Source: Catellatospora tritici
Lineage (GTDB): Bacteria > Actinomycetota > Actinomycetes > Mycobacteriales > Micromonosporaceae
Reading direction: 5' to 3'
Assembly: GCF_019083965.1 (NCBI RefSeq)
Contig: NZ_JAHRCY010000013.1
Coordinates: 1-64,000 of the forward strand
Length of the DNA: 64,000 nucleotides
The translations under genes were made by a program, and so were the position numbers. Below the pieces are notes generated by a model, which was given only the letters and a program-made list of their open reading frames with translations, made no database searches and was not told where the DNA came from. This document shows, piece by piece, positions 40,672 to 50,009 of the stretch. Each line of letters opens with the position of its first letter. Position 1 is the stretch's first letter.

Positions 40672-41918
40672 CGGCGCGCACCGGCCTGCTCGGCGGCCTG
40701 CTCGACCGCCTGGTCCGCGCGCTTGGCCACCGCCACCGCCCCGGCCAGCCGCTCGATCGCGGCGGGCACGTCCCAGCCGTCCTGCCGCAGCGAGGCGAGC
40801 GTGGTCGCGGGCACGACCACCAGGTCCGGCGCGCCGGTGTCCAGGGCCAGCACCAGCAGCGCCCACGCCGCGTCCCAGCGGGACCGGTCCGGGCGGGCGC
40901 GGACCGCCGCGACCACCCCGTCGAGCACCGCCTGGCGCAGGTCGCCCCGGTCGGGCAGCACCGCCGACGCCGGGTCGGCCAGCAGCGCCTCCGGGTCGGG
41001 CAGGTCCATCCGGTCCAGGCTCGCCAGCAGCTCCAGCCCCGGCCCGTCGCCGACGGTGCCCCGGACCAGCATCGACAGCACCTCGCGGGAGGTGCCCGCG
41101 GCGGTGGCGAAGGCGATCAGCCGCAGCGCCATGTCCCAGCTGCGCGGCGACGGCCAGGGGCCGCCCCGGCGGGTCTCGGCGCTGGGCAGCTTGTGTACGA
41201 GGCCGGGTCGGGCGGTCAGCAGCCCGCACACCGCGCGGCGCGCGTAGGCCACCGACTGGTGCAGCCGGGCCGGGTCGAGCCTGGGCAGCGTCGCCCGGGG
41301 CCAGACGCCGCCCAGACCGCGTACCACCACCTCATGGTCGTAGCTCCACTGCAGATGCACGAACCGGTTGGCCAGCGGCGCGCTCAACTCCCAGCCGTCG
41401 GCGGCCGACGACCTCGGGTTGGCCGCGGCCACGATCCGTACGCCCGGCGGCAGTTCCAGCGCCCCGACCCGGCGCTCCAGCACCAGCCGCAGCAGCGCCG
41501 CCTGCACCGCCGGGGGAGCGGTCGACAGCTCGTCAAGGAACAGCAACCCGCGCCCGGCCTGGACCAGGCGGACCGCCCAGTCTGGCGGGGCCATCGGCAC
41601 GCCCTGCACCGCCGGGTCGTCGCCGACGATCGGCAGGCCGGAGAAGTCGGTGGGCTCGTGCACGCTGGCGATCACCGTGGTCAGCGGCAGGTTCAGCGAC
41701 GTGGCGAGCTGGTTCAGGGCCGCGGTCTTGCCGATGCCCGGCTCGCCCCACAGCAGCACCGGCAGGTCGGCGGCGACGGCCAGCATCAGCGCCTCCAACT
41801 GGGTGTCGGGACGCGGTTCGGTGGCGGTGTCGCCCAGCAGGGCGAGCAGCTCGGCGGCGACGTCGAGCCGCTGCGCCGGGAGAGTCGTGAACGGAAGGTC
41901 AAGGACGGAAATAGACAT
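40668..41918 (-). CDS. MoxR-type AAA+ ATPase
   Basis: 416 aa. Walker A GEPGIGKT at residues 58-65, Walker B GLLFLDELST near 127, sensor ANPR, and HEPTDFSGLP in the substrate-facing loop. MoxR ATPases work with VWA proteins as chaperones or remodelers. ATG at 41918. It is followed by the overlapping DUF2201 gene and preceded 76 bp upstream by an unknown gene on the same strand. Confidence 0.9.
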   Translation of the reverse strand: MSISVLDLPFTTLPAQRLDVAAELLALLGDTATEPRPDTQLEALMLAVAADLPVLLWGEPGIGKTAALNQLATSLNLPLTTVIASVHEPTDFSGLPIVGDDPAVQGVPMAPPDWAVRLVQAGRGLLFLDELSTAPPAVQAALLRLVLERRVGALELPPGVRIVAAANPRSSAADGWELSAPLANRFVHLQWSYDHEVVVRGLGGVWPRATLPRLDPARLHQSVAYARRAVCGLLTARPGLVHKLPSAETRRGGPWPSPRSWDMALRLIAFATAAGTSREVLSMLVRGTVGDGPGLELLASLDRMDLPDPEALLADPASAVLPDRGDLRQAVLDGVVAAVRARPDRSRWDAAWALLVLALDTGAPDLVVVPATTLASLRQDGWDVPAAIERLAGAVAVAKRADQAVEQAAEQAGARR

Positions 41919-41994
41919 GTGGCATCACCTTGAGGGCAGGTCAGGGCCGCGCCGCGGCCGGAGTAAGAAAGAGAAGGGCGCGTGGGTACGCGGA

Positions 41995-43365
41995 TCAGCG
42001 CGGACTGCTCGCCTGGCGTGGTCGGGCGCGGCTTGCCCCGCGACGGCTGTCGCCTGGTGCCCGGACCGGTCCGCGACCGGTGAACCCGGCCCGGTACAGC
42101 CCGTGCGTGACCTGCCGCTGCGCCGCGCGTTCGAGTTCTTCGCGCAGCGCTCCGGCGCGCAGCAGTACGTCCGGCCCGAGCAGCGCTTCGACGGCAGCCA
42201 GGGCACCGGCGGTGTCGCCGTGGTGGAGCCGGGCCTGGACGTCGGGCAGGCACTCCGGACTCCGGTGTGCCAGGTCGATCGCCCGCAGGCAGGCCATCGG
42301 ACTGCCGCCCAGCTCGGCCAGGAGCGACTCCCGCCGCAGCTCGACCGGATCGTGGTCCAGCGCGACCAGCACGCCGTCCACGATCCCGATCCGGTGGTCG
42401 GTGCCTCGGCACTCGACTACGCGCACCCCCGTGCCCACGTCGTCGAGTCGGCCGCCATCGACCGGTTGGTGGTCGGGCACCAGCGCCGCCGCGACGAGCG
42501 GGTGCAGCCGGTCGGGCATGACGGCCCCTGCCCGCAGCAGTTCCAGGTCGGGCAGGACCCAGGTCGCCGCGTACGGCAGGACCGGACGCGCCGGGTCGTC
42601 CCGCTTCACGCGTGCGAGCCGGGCCACGCGGAGCCGGTCGGCCGACACGTCGAGTGACAGCCGCTGCCGCCCGCGCAGCCGTACCGTCACGGCGCCGGTC
42701 CGCCCTTCGGCCTTCAGCAGCAGCGCGGCCTCGGCCGCCCACCGGTCCACGGCACAGCCCGAGTCCGGCGGCACCAGCTCGGGCGACACCGGATCGGCTC
42801 GGTCGTACCTGGACGGTGCGCTCGCTCCGGACCGCCGCCCCAGTTCCTGCGCGTGCCGGACGTCCCACAGGTGACGATGCAGGTCGAGCCGGAACCGACG
42901 GTCGGCATGCGGATGCGGATGCACGTGGGGCAGCTCGGCCGGGCGGGACTCGTCCCACAGGGCCAGGCTGATCCGCTGCCCGGCGTCCGCCCACGCCGGT
43001 GGCGTCCGAGCCACCAGGTGCACGGCGGCACCCGAGCCGGTCGAGTGGTAGCGGGCCAGCGAGATGGTCAGGCCCGGCCGGAGCAGGCCGTCCGGGGCGA
43101 TCCGGGGCATGTGCCAGCGGAGCAGGTCAGGAGCCAGATTGCGCAGATCGGCGCGCAGACCGTCCGCGAACTCCCGGCCATGGATGCGGGCGATGACCCG
43201 CAGATTCAGATCGACGTCGAAGCGTGCCGCTGCGCACGCCCCGGCCCAGTCGCCCGCGATGCGGCGGGCGGTCGCAGATCGGATCATCGAGGGCGGCACG
43301 GCGAATTCGCGTACGTGCTGCCAGAAGAGGAGACGGGCGTCTCCGTTCGCAACAGTCGAGCGCAT
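41995..43365 (-). CDS. Unknown protein heading the MoxR/DUF2201 operon
   Basis: 456 aa, no family recognised. Largely soluble, rich in Arg and Asp, with no signal peptide or membrane segment. The C-terminal part is helical (AVEALLGPDVLLRAGALREE) and the tail is Arg/Pro-rich. ATG at 43365 is chosen over GTG 43371 because AAAGGTGAG gives it better spacing. It is first in a probable operon with the MoxR ATPase and the VWA protein, so it may be the third component of that ternary system. Confidence 0.75.
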   Translation of the reverse strand: MRSTVANGDARLLFWQHVREFAVPPSMIRSATARRIAGDWAGACAAARFDVDLNLRVIARIHGREFADGLRADLRNLAPDLLRWHMPRIAPDGLLRPGLTISLARYHSTGSGAAVHLVARTPPAWADAGQRISLALWDESRPAELPHVHPHPHADRRFRLDLHRHLWDVRHAQELGRRSGASAPSRYDRADPVSPELVPPDSGCAVDRWAAEAALLLKAEGRTGAVTVRLRGRQRLSLDVSADRLRVARLARVKRDDPARPVLPYAATWVLPDLELLRAGAVMPDRLHPLVAAALVPDHQPVDGGRLDDVGTGVRVVECRGTDHRIGIVDGVLVALDHDPVELRRESLLAELGGSPMACLRAIDLAHRSPECLPDVQARLHHGDTAGALAAVEALLGPDVLLRAGALREELERAAQRQVTHGLYRAGFTGRGPVRAPGDSRRGASRARPRQASSPR

Positions 43366-43518
43366 CAGCACTCACCTTTTGCGGACGGGACCTCCGTTCC
43401 GTTCAGGAAGGTAGTCATCGCGGGCAGCGTAACGCATCGCGTCACCGCTGTCAGGTACAGTCTCGGCCCATGGCGGCAACGCAGGTGTCTCTGCGCCTGT
43501 CGCGCCTGGGAGGTTGAG

Positions 43519-44127
43519 GTGACGGACGAGGTCACGGCCTCCTGGGTGAGGATCGAGGCCTGGCTGGACCGCCATGCGCCCGCCAGCGCGACGCTGTTGG
43601 CGGGCCCGGCCGATCACGCCGAGATCGACGCCGCCGAAAGCACCCTCGGTCTGCCGTTTCCCGCCGAACTGGTCGTGTCGCTGCGCCGTCACGACGGCCT
43701 CACCGAGTGGGCGGGCATCTTTCCGGATCTGCCGCCCGCCTCGGTCGCGCAGATCGTCGAATACCGCCAGATCTGCATGGAGGTCGCCGAAACCGTCGAC
43801 GGTTTCGCCGTGTCCGTCACCGGTGAGCCGTGGTGGCATCCACTGTGGCTGCCGTTCGCCGTCGACGTCGGTGCCATGGTCATCGACCTGAGGCCGGGAC
43901 CCGGACATGGGCGGCTCGGGTGGGCCGGGCACAGCAATCCCGGCTTCTTCGACGACGGCTGGCCATCGCTCGGCGCATACCTTGACGCCGTGGCGCAGGC
44001 GCTGCACGGTGGCGGCGACGTGGGTGGCTGGTTCCCGTACCTGGAGGCCGGTGGCGGCCTGTGGTGGAGCGGTGCGGACGAGACCGAACTGAACGGCGAA
44101 CCGCTCGTTCCAGCACCGCGCTTCTGA
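43519..44127 (+). CDS. SMI1/KNR4 (SUKH) family protein
   Basis: 202 aa. The SUKH core is visible: DAAESTLGLPFPAELVVSLR (about residues 39-58), HDGL, WLPFAVDVGAMVIDLRPGPG near 117, and SLGAYLDAVAQAL near 155. SUKH proteins often act as immunity proteins in polymorphic-toxin systems; others are of unknown function. No toxin gene adjoins. GTG at 43519 follows TGGGAGG. Divergent from the MoxR operon across 153 bp. Confidence 0.85.
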   Translation: MTDEVTASWVRIEAWLDRHAPASATLLAGPADHAEIDAAESTLGLPFPAELVVSLRRHDGLTEWAGIFPDLPPASVAQIVEYRQICMEVAETVDGFAVSVTGEPWWHPLWLPFAVDVGAMVIDLRPGPGHGRLGWAGHSNPGFFDDGWPSLGAYLDAVAQALHGGGDVGGWFPYLEAGGGLWWSGADETELNGEPLVPAPRF

Positions 44128-44134
44128 GCCGGAC

Positions 44135-44782
44135 TCAGTCGGCCAGGCGGCGGACCTTCACGGTGCTGTCGCTGCGGGTGCCCGGCTGACCCTCCGGTCC
44201 CGTGGCGGCGAACTCGTACGCCTGGCTGACCAGCACCTCCCACTCGTGGTCGGGCAGCGCCAGCGCCGCCAGGACGTCGTCCGGGCTCGGGAACTCGACG
44301 TCGTCGTGGTGCCCGGCATGCCAGGACGGGAAGGCGCAGTGCCCGACGACCAGCAGCACCCCGCCCGGCAGCACCGCGGCCGCCGCCGTACGCAGCACCG
44401 TCCGCCATGGCAGCGGGCCGCGCGAGTGCAGGAAGCAGACGCTGACCAGGTCATACCTGCCGGCGGGGAACGACTCGGCGAGGTCGTGGCGCTGCCAGTC
44501 GATGTGGTCGCCGAGCCCGGCCACGGCCGCGTGGGAGGCGCCGCGCCGCAGCGCGGTGGGGGAGATGTCGACCGCCGTGACCCGCCAACCGTGCGCGGCG
44601 AGCCAGATCGCGTCGGCGCCCTCGCCGCAGCCCAGGTCCAGCGCCATCCCCGGGGTCAGCCCGGTCGCCTCGCGCACCAGCGCCGCGTTGGGCTTGCCGC
44701 TCCACACCTGCTCGCTGCCGCGGTAGCGCTCCTCCCAGAGCTGCTCGTCGCTCTGCCGGGTGTCGGGATGGTCGTGGGACAT
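44135..44782 (-). CDS. Class I SAM-dependent methyltransferase
   Basis: 215 aa. Motif I LDLGCGEGADAIWLAAHGW (residues about 48-66), the acidic VTAVDIS strand, and a post-I FPAGRYDLVSVCFLHS segment. It resembles thiopurine/tellurite-type small methyltransferases (EQLWEERYRGSEQVWSGKPN at the N-terminus). Substrate unknown. Ends 7 bp from the convergent SUKH gene. ATG at 44782. Confidence 0.9.
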   Translation of the reverse strand: MSHDHPDTRQSDEQLWEERYRGSEQVWSGKPNAALVREATGLTPGMALDLGCGEGADAIWLAAHGWRVTAVDISPTALRRGASHAAVAGLGDHIDWQRHDLAESFPAGRYDLVSVCFLHSRGPLPWRTVLRTAAAAVLPGGVLLVVGHCAFPSWHAGHHDDVEFPSPDDVLAALALPDHEWEVLVSQAYEFAATGPEGQPGTRSDSTVKVRRLAD

Positions 44783-44851
44783 GGCGCGCTCCTGTCGTCG
44801 TACTCCGACATGATCCGTCAGTGGCCCACGGGCCGCACGGATTCCGCGCCG

Positions 44852-45385
44852 TCAGGCCGCGGTCAGGTCGATCCAGTATCGCCGGGTGTAGCCCAGTTCC
44901 GTGTGGCGGATGTCCTCCAGCACGCCGCCGTTGCGCTCGATGGTGCGCGCCGAGGCGATGTTGGTGTCGTCGCAGGTCACCAGCGCGCGGTCGAGGCCGC
45001 GGGCGCGGGCGTGCCCCAGCACCTCGCCCAGCGCCCACGAGGCCAGACCCCGCTTGCGCGCCGAGGGTCGGACACCGTAGCCGATGTGGCCGCCGGCGTG
45101 CAGCAGGAAGTCGTTGAGCCGGTGCCGCAGCGAGATCGACCCGACGATCTCGCCCCGGTCGGCGATCCACCAGTACGTCGCGTGCACCAGGCCCTCGGCC
45201 ACCGGGATCGACTCGTCCGACATCCGCTTCATGCGGTCGACGAACACGGTGAACCCGGCCAGGGTGTCGACGTCCTCGTCCTGGCGCAGTCCGCTGCCGT
45301 GCTGGATGACGTCGCGGCCCCAGTCGTCGCGGCAGTCGAGCCAGGCCTGGTGCAGCGCGGTGTTCGGTGTGATCAGCTCGGGCAT
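44852..45385 (-). CDS. GNAT-family N-acetyltransferase
   Basis: 177 aa. Acetyl-CoA-binding motif A is HIGYGVRPSARKRGLASWAL (about residues 99-118), preceded by GEIVGSISLRHRL and followed by CDDTNIASARTIERNGGVLE, the standard GNAT order. Substrate unknown. ATG at 45385. Same strand as the methyltransferase 69 bp downstream; possibly co-transcribed. Confidence 0.92.
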   Translation of the reverse strand: MPELITPNTALHQAWLDCRDDWGRDVIQHGSGLRQDEDVDTLAGFTVFVDRMKRMSDESIPVAEGLVHATYWWIADRGEIVGSISLRHRLNDFLLHAGGHIGYGVRPSARKRGLASWALGEVLGHARARGLDRALVTCDDTNIASARTIERNGGVLEDIRHTELGYTRRYWIDLTAA

Positions 45386-45460
45386 GGCGGCCAGGGTAGG
45401 TGCTGGTGACGACCTCGTCGACCGGATTTGCGGCCGATCGCGTCACGCCCTACGTCCCGC

Positions 45461-45512
45461 TATTTGAGATTTAATAGTAAGTATTCTTGACTGTTAATCA
45501 TCGACTCGGGAC
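45461..45512 (+). promoter_or_regulatory. AT-rich promoter island ahead of chitinase
   Basis: A sharp AT-rich stretch (TTTGAGATTTAATAGTAAGT) ending in TTGACT at 45488-45493, a good -35 box, with a weak -10 near 45511. It lies 60-110 bp upstream of the chitinase start and contrasts strongly with the surrounding GC. The weak -10 suggests an activator or alternative sigma factor. Confidence 0.45.
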
Positions 45513-45569
45513 GATCTGAAAACGCTCGTCCCCAGGAATGCTCCTCCCCCCGTCCAGAACGGAGCAGCG

Positions 45570-47489
45570 ATGAACAGACTGCGCATCTCTGTCGCAGCCG
45601 CCATTACCGCCCTCGTCGCCACCGTCGCGGCCGTCGCACTGGCCGCCCCCGCCGGTGCCGCCGAGCTGATCTCCAACGGTGGCTTCGAGTCGGGCAGCCT
45701 GTCCCCGTGGACCTGCTCCGGCGGCACCGGCAGCGTCGTGTCCACCCCCGTCCGCACCGGCACCAAGTCGCTGCAGGGCGCCGCCTCCAGCAGCGACAAC
45801 GCCAACTGCACCCAGAACGTGGCGACCGTGTCGGGCACCTCCTACACGCTCACCGCGTGGGTACGCGGGAACTACGTCTACCTCGGCGTCACCGGCGGCG
45901 CCTCCAACTGGACCCCCAGCGCCGCCAACTGGACCCAACTGACGGTCACCTTCACCGCCAGCAGCACCTCCACCCAGGTCTTCCTGCACGGCTGGTACGG
46001 ACAGGGCACCTACTACGCCGACGACGTGTCGCTGCAGGGCCAGGGCGGCACCTCCGTCCCGGGCGTGCCGGGCACCCCGGTGGCGGGCACGATCACGAAC
46101 ACCTCGATCGCGCTGTCGTGGGCCGCGTCCAGCGGCACGGTCAGCGGCTACCGGGTGTACGAGGGCAGCACCGTGGTCTCCTCGCCGACCGGCACCTCGG
46201 CCACCATCTCCGGCCTGGCCGCGTGCAGCACGCACACCTACTCGGTGGCGGCGTACAACAGCACCGGGGAGTCCGCGCGCTCGGGCAGCGTCACCGTCAC
46301 CACCACCGGCTGCACCACCGGCGTGCCCGGTCCGCCGAGTAACCTGCGGGTCACCGGCGCGACCGACACCTCGCTGTCCATCGCCTGGAACGCGGGCACC
46401 GGCACCATCAGCGGCTACCGCGTCTACGAGGGCAGCACGCTGCGCACCACCACCACGGCCCTGGCGGCGACGCTGTCGGGCCTGGGCACCTGTTCCAGCC
46501 ACACCTACACGGTCAAGGCGTACAACGGGACCGGCGAGTCCACCGGGGTCTCGGTGACCGGGACGACCACCGGCTGCACCACCGGCACCCTGCCCAAGCA
46601 CCTGCTCACCGGGTACTGGCAGAACTTCACCAACGGGGCGACGCCGCTGCGGCTGTCGTCGGTGCCGACCAGCTACAACATCGTGGCCGTGGCCTTCGCC
46701 GAGGCGAACGCGAGCACCCAGGGCGCGGTCACCTTCAGCGTCGACTCCGGACTGTCCTCGGCGCTGGGCGGCTACACCAACGCCCAGTTCACCGCCGACA
46801 TCTCCACCCTGCACTCGCGCAACCAGAAGGTGATCCTGTCGGTCGGCGGCGAGAAGGGCACCGTGTCGGTGTCCAGCTCGACGGCGGCGACGAACTTCGC
46901 CAACAGCCTCTACACCCTGATCACCACGTTCGGGTTCGACGGCGTCGACATCGACCTGGAGAACGGTCTCAACGCGACCTACATGGAGCAGGCGCTGCGC
47001 AACCTGCGCTCCCGCGTCGGCTCGAACCTGATCATCACGATGGCGCCGCAGACGATCGACATGCAGTCCACCGGGTCGAGCTACTTCGCGCTCGCCCTGG
47101 CCATCAAGGACATCCTGACGATCGTGCACACCCAGTTCTATAACTCGGGCAGCATGCTCGGCTGTGACCAGCAGTTCGCGTACTCCCAGGGCACCATCAA
47201 CTTCATGACCGCCCTGGCCTGCATCCAACTGCAGAGCGCGCTGCGGCCCGACCAGGTCGCCCTGGGTCTGCCCGCCACGACCCAGGCGGCGGGCGGCGGC
47301 TACGTCAGCCCGAGCGTGGTCAACAACGCGCTGGACTGCCTGGCCGCCCGGACCAACTGCGGCAGCTTCGTGCCGCCGACGGCCTGGCCGAGCATCCGTG
47401 GGGCGATGACGTGGTCCATCAACTGGGACGCCAGCAACGGATACGCGTTCGCGAACTCGGTGCACGGCCACCTGGTCGGCATGCCCTGA
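45570..47489 (+). CDS. Secreted GH18 chitinase with CBM and two Fn3 domains
   Basis: 639 aa. Signal peptide 1-31. A CBM4/9-like sandwich at about 32-155 (ELISNGGFESGSLSPW), two fibronectin type III modules at about 165-245 and 255-335, and a GH18 barrel at about 345-639. The catalytic motif DGVDIDLE gives Asp457, Asp460, Asp462 and Glu464 (proton donor). Hydrolyses chitin outside the cell; the architecture matches streptomycete ChiC/ChiD-type enzymes. ATG at 45570 with GGAG upstream. Terminator sequence downstream is obscured by the homopolymer tract. Confidence 0.93.
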   Translation: MNRLRISVAAAITALVATVAAVALAAPAGAAELISNGGFESGSLSPWTCSGGTGSVVSTPVRTGTKSLQGAASSSDNANCTQNVATVSGTSYTLTAWVRGNYVYLGVTGGASNWTPSAANWTQLTVTFTASSTSTQVFLHGWYGQGTYYADDVSLQGQGGTSVPGVPGTPVAGTITNTSIALSWAASSGTVSGYRVYEGSTVVSSPTGTSATISGLAACSTHTYSVAAYNSTGESARSGSVTVTTTGCTTGVPGPPSNLRVTGATDTSLSIAWNAGTGTISGYRVYEGSTLRTTTTALAATLSGLGTCSSHTYTVKAYNGTGESTGVSVTGTTTGCTTGTLPKHLLTGYWQNFTNGATPLRLSSVPTSYNIVAVAFAEANASTQGAVTFSVDSGLSSALGGYTNAQFTADISTLHSRNQKVILSVGGEKGTVSVSSSTAATNFANSLYTLITTFGFDGVDIDLENGLNATYMEQALRNLRSRVGSNLIITMAPQTIDMQSTGSSYFALALAIKDILTIVHTQFYNSGSMLGCDQQFAYSQGTINFMTALACIQLQSALRPDQVALGLPATTQAAGGGYVSPSVVNNALDCLAARTNCGSFVPPTAWPSIRGAMTWSINWDASNGYAFANSVHGHLVGMP

Positions 47490-47513
47490 CCCGGTGACAC
47501 GGACGAGCGGCGG

Positions 47514-47664
47514 GCCCCCGGGGGGGGGCCCCCCCCCCCCGGGGGGGGGGGAGGGCGTGTGGGGGGGCGGGGGGGGGGGAGGGGGGGCCCCGCCCACGGG
47601 GTTGGCCTTGCCGCCCCGGGGCTCCCGGGGCGGGGGGGGCCCGGGGGGGGGGGCCCGCCGCTCG
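47514..47664. repeat. Poly-G/poly-C low-complexity tract, probable artefact
   Basis: About 150 bp made almost wholly of G and C runs, with alternations such as G9C11 and G11. It begins 25 bp after the chitinase stop and ends just before the CrtC-like gene's stop. Like the tract at 10888-10926, it lies where a terminator hairpin is expected between genes. Probably a sequencing collapse; the true sequence and length here should not be trusted. Confidence 0.7.
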
Positions 47665-47676
47665 GCGTCTGGTGGC

Positions 47677-48936
47677 TCAGGACTTGGCGGGCTGCGGCGT
47701 AGCGTGCTGCTGGGGCGTGGCCGGGCCGAGCAGGCCGTACCGGGCGGTGTCGAGCGTGCCCTTGCCGGTCACCGCGTAGCCCGGCGAGGCGGCGTCGGTG
47801 GTCAGCGAGATGTTTGCCTCGTAGCGGGTGTACCAGTTGGCCGCGCCCTTGGGCGGCTGGGCGGTGCCGGCGTTGATGACGTACGGCTTGGTCGCCAGCG
47901 CGGTGTTGGTCGAGGTCATGGTGACCGTGGCCGCGTTCTCCCCGGTGTACACCCATTCCACCTGCGAGGACTCGTTCTCGTCGTCACCGGTGCGCTCGAA
48001 CTCGGTTGCGTTCAGCACGTCACCGCTGTACGCGGACACCAAGCGCTTCTTGTTCTTGGTGTCGTCGACGATCAGCATCGGCAGGTAAGTCGAGCCCCAC
48101 TGCGGCCGCAGTTGCGCGTCCACACCCAGGATGGCGAAGTCGCCCACCACGCCCCGGCCGGCCTTCCAGTGCTCGACCACGCTGGGCAGCGGAATGTTGC
48201 CCCAACTGTGCTCGTGGAAGCCGTGCCCGTCGAACTCGCGCACCTCGTCGTAGATCTTCAGCGTGCCGGTCGCCTTGCCGGTCGGCACGGGCGCGGTCCA
48301 GCCGTAGTACGTGTCGGTGCTGCCGAGGAAGATGACGCCGGTGCCGGGCCGGAACGGCGCGGCCTGGTTGGTCAGCGTCAAGTCGAGGCCGAAGTCTCCG
48401 TCACGCCCGGTCAGCCGATAGGTCTTCGTGTCACCGGTGAGGCTGAACGGACCGATCTTCACGTCGCAGCGGTCGGTGGCGCTGGAGAACTGGTTCCAGG
48501 CGTACGTCTTGATCACGTCGAAGTTGGAGCCCCACGGGAACGACATGACCAGGCTCGCGGCGGGCAGCCGGTTCTGCTCGGTCGGATTGAGGGTGAGCGC
48601 GTCGCCGGGCCGGGTGCGCAGCGTGAACGTCACCACCGTGCCGTCGTCGGTCATGAACTCGCAGTGCCAGCGCTCGTACACCTTGGGGTCGCTGTTGACG
48701 GCCGCGGTGCGGAACCCGCCCTCCCACGGCTGGAACTGGTCGGCCTTCAGCGACAGCCGCTCGTAGTCCGACGGCGCGTCGCCGAACGTGTTGAGCGTGG
48801 CGGGCGGCAGCCCGGCCTTGGGCTTCTCGTCGCTGCCGCAGCCGGCCAGGGCCGGGATGGCGGCGAGCGATCCGGCCGCGAGCGCGCGCAGCACGGTGCG
48901 TCGCGACGGCGTGGAGCTGTACAGATGAGCATTCAT
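47677..48936 (-). CDS. CrtC/AttH-like lipocalin-domain lipoprotein
   Basis: 419 aa. The N-terminus has a twin-arginine/lipoprotein signal (SRRTVLRALAAGSLAAIPAL, then AGC). The body resembles the AttH/hydroxyneurosporene-synthase-like double lipocalin fold, notably FDGHGFHEHSWGNIPLPSVV and WGSTYLPMLIVDD. Such proteins include carotenoid hydratases and uncharacterised secreted proteins. No carotenoid genes are nearby, so no substrate is assigned. ATG at 48936 is the only start giving the signal peptide. Confidence 0.75.
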   Translation of the reverse strand: MNAHLYSSTPSRRTVLRALAAGSLAAIPALAGCGSDEKPKAGLPPATLNTFGDAPSDYERLSLKADQFQPWEGGFRTAAVNSDPKVYERWHCEFMTDDGTVVTFTLRTRPGDALTLNPTEQNRLPAASLVMSFPWGSNFDVIKTYAWNQFSSATDRCDVKIGPFSLTGDTKTYRLTGRDGDFGLDLTLTNQAAPFRPGTGVIFLGSTDTYYGWTAPVPTGKATGTLKIYDEVREFDGHGFHEHSWGNIPLPSVVEHWKAGRGVVGDFAILGVDAQLRPQWGSTYLPMLIVDDTKNKKRLVSAYSGDVLNATEFERTGDDENESSQVEWVYTGENAATVTMTSTNTALATKPYVINAGTAQPPKGAANWYTRYEANISLTTDAASPGYAVTGKGTLDTARYGLLGPATPQQHATPQPAKS

Positions 48937-49067
48937 GGCGCCGTCCCATCGCCCCGGCCCCGAGCGGGCGAACCGCCGGAGTCCAACCCATTGATTGTTG
49001 TTTGCGCAGAATATACGGCTCACTGGCCGGGTTGGCGGCGATTTGAGCAAAGTGTCCGTGGGTCGCG

Positions 49068-49148
49068 CAAGACCACTCAATTTGCCGGGCAATCATGGGA
49101 ATGGGGCCACAAGATTCGCCCGATTGCCAGGCAACTTGAACGATCTTG
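49068..49148 (-). repeat. Interspersed inverted repeat, family A, copy 3 (reversed)
   Basis: Read on the minus strand, it starts CAAGATCGTTCAAG and ends with TGAGTGGTCTTG. The arms match with a few mismatches, and the loop has the shared GAATCTTGTGGCCCCATTCC form. It lies between the CrtC-like gene's promoter and the end of the ABC permease gene. Confidence 0.85.
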
Positions 49149-49223
49149 TAGGCTCGGGCGGGGTGGTGACAGCGCGAAGCGCCCCCGCGGCCAGGCCGGG
49201 GAGCGCACGCGGAACCGGTCGGC

Positions 49224-50009
49224 TCAGCGAACCGGATCGCGGCGGTACAGCCGCTTGGCCCACAGGTAGCAGCACACGGTGATGCCCACGCCCCAGGCGA
49301 CGGCGCCCACGGCGTTGCCGCCGATCGGACCGCCCAGCAGCAGCCCGCGCAGGGTCTCCATCATCGGCGTGAACGGCTGGTACTGCGCGAACCAGGCGAC
49401 CGGGCCGGGCATCGAGTCGGTGGGCACGAAGCCGCTGCCCATGAACGGCAGCAGGATCAGCGGCATCGGCAGGTTGCTGGCCGACTCGATGCTCTTGGCG
49501 ACCAGACCGCAGGCCACGCCGAACCAGGTGATCGCCAGCGAGATGAGGGTCAGCAGCCCGGCGGCGGCCAGCCACTGCACCACATTGGCGGTGGGGCGGA
49601 AGCCGACCGCGATCGCCACGCCGATCACCACGGCCAGGGCCAGCAGCATCTGCACCAGGTTGCCCAGCACGTGGCCGGTCAGCACGGACGGGCGGAAGAT
49701 CGCCATGGTCCGGAACCGGGCGATGATGCCTTCGCTCATGTCCTGCGCCACCCCGATCGCGGTGCCCTGCGCGACACCGGCGATGGCCAGCAGCAGGATG
49801 CCCGGGGTGACGTAGTTGGCGTAGACCTCCCGGCCGCCACCGGCGGCGATGCCGTCGCCGAGGGTGCCGCCGAAGACGTACACGAACAGCAGCAGCATCA
49901 CCACCGGCACCCCGATCAAGTACATGATCAGCGGGTAGCGGCGGGCGCGCAGCAGGTACCGCCGCAGCATGGTGGTCGAGTCGCGCAGCGCGTAGGTGGC
50001 GGTGCTCAT
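49224..50009 (-). CDS. ABC-2 type permease (DrrB-like)
   Basis: 261 aa with six predicted transmembrane helices. Matches the daunorubicin-resistance type permease (RRYLLRARRYPLIMYLIGVP at the N-terminus; MSEGIIARFRTMAIFRPSVL in the middle; FMGSGFVPTDSMP). Works with the ATPase encoded just upstream to export a drug or lipid-like compound; substrate unknown. Its ATG overlaps the ATPase TGA by 4 bp. Confidence 0.92.
   Translation of the reverse strand: MSTATYALRDSTTMLRRYLLRARRYPLIMYLIGVPVVMLLLFVYVFGGTLGDGIAAGGGREVYANYVTPGILLLAIAGVAQGTAIGVAQDMSEGIIARFRTMAIFRPSVLTGHVLGNLVQMLLALAVVIGVAIAVGFRPTANVVQWLAAAGLLTLISLAITWFGVACGLVAKSIESASNLPMPLILLPFMGSGFVPTDSMPGPVAWFAQYQPFTPMMETLRGLLLGGPIGGNAVGAVAWGVGITVCCYLWAKRLYRRDPVR

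Noticed and set aside
43519..44127. Polymorphic-toxin immunity locus
   Set aside because: A SUKH gene alone is insufficient; no toxin, WXG or secretion-associated gene adjoins it.
45498..47597. Long minus-strand open frame opposite the chitinase
   Set aside because: It reads into the poly-G tract and mirrors the repetitive Fn3 region; no independent evidence for a gene.
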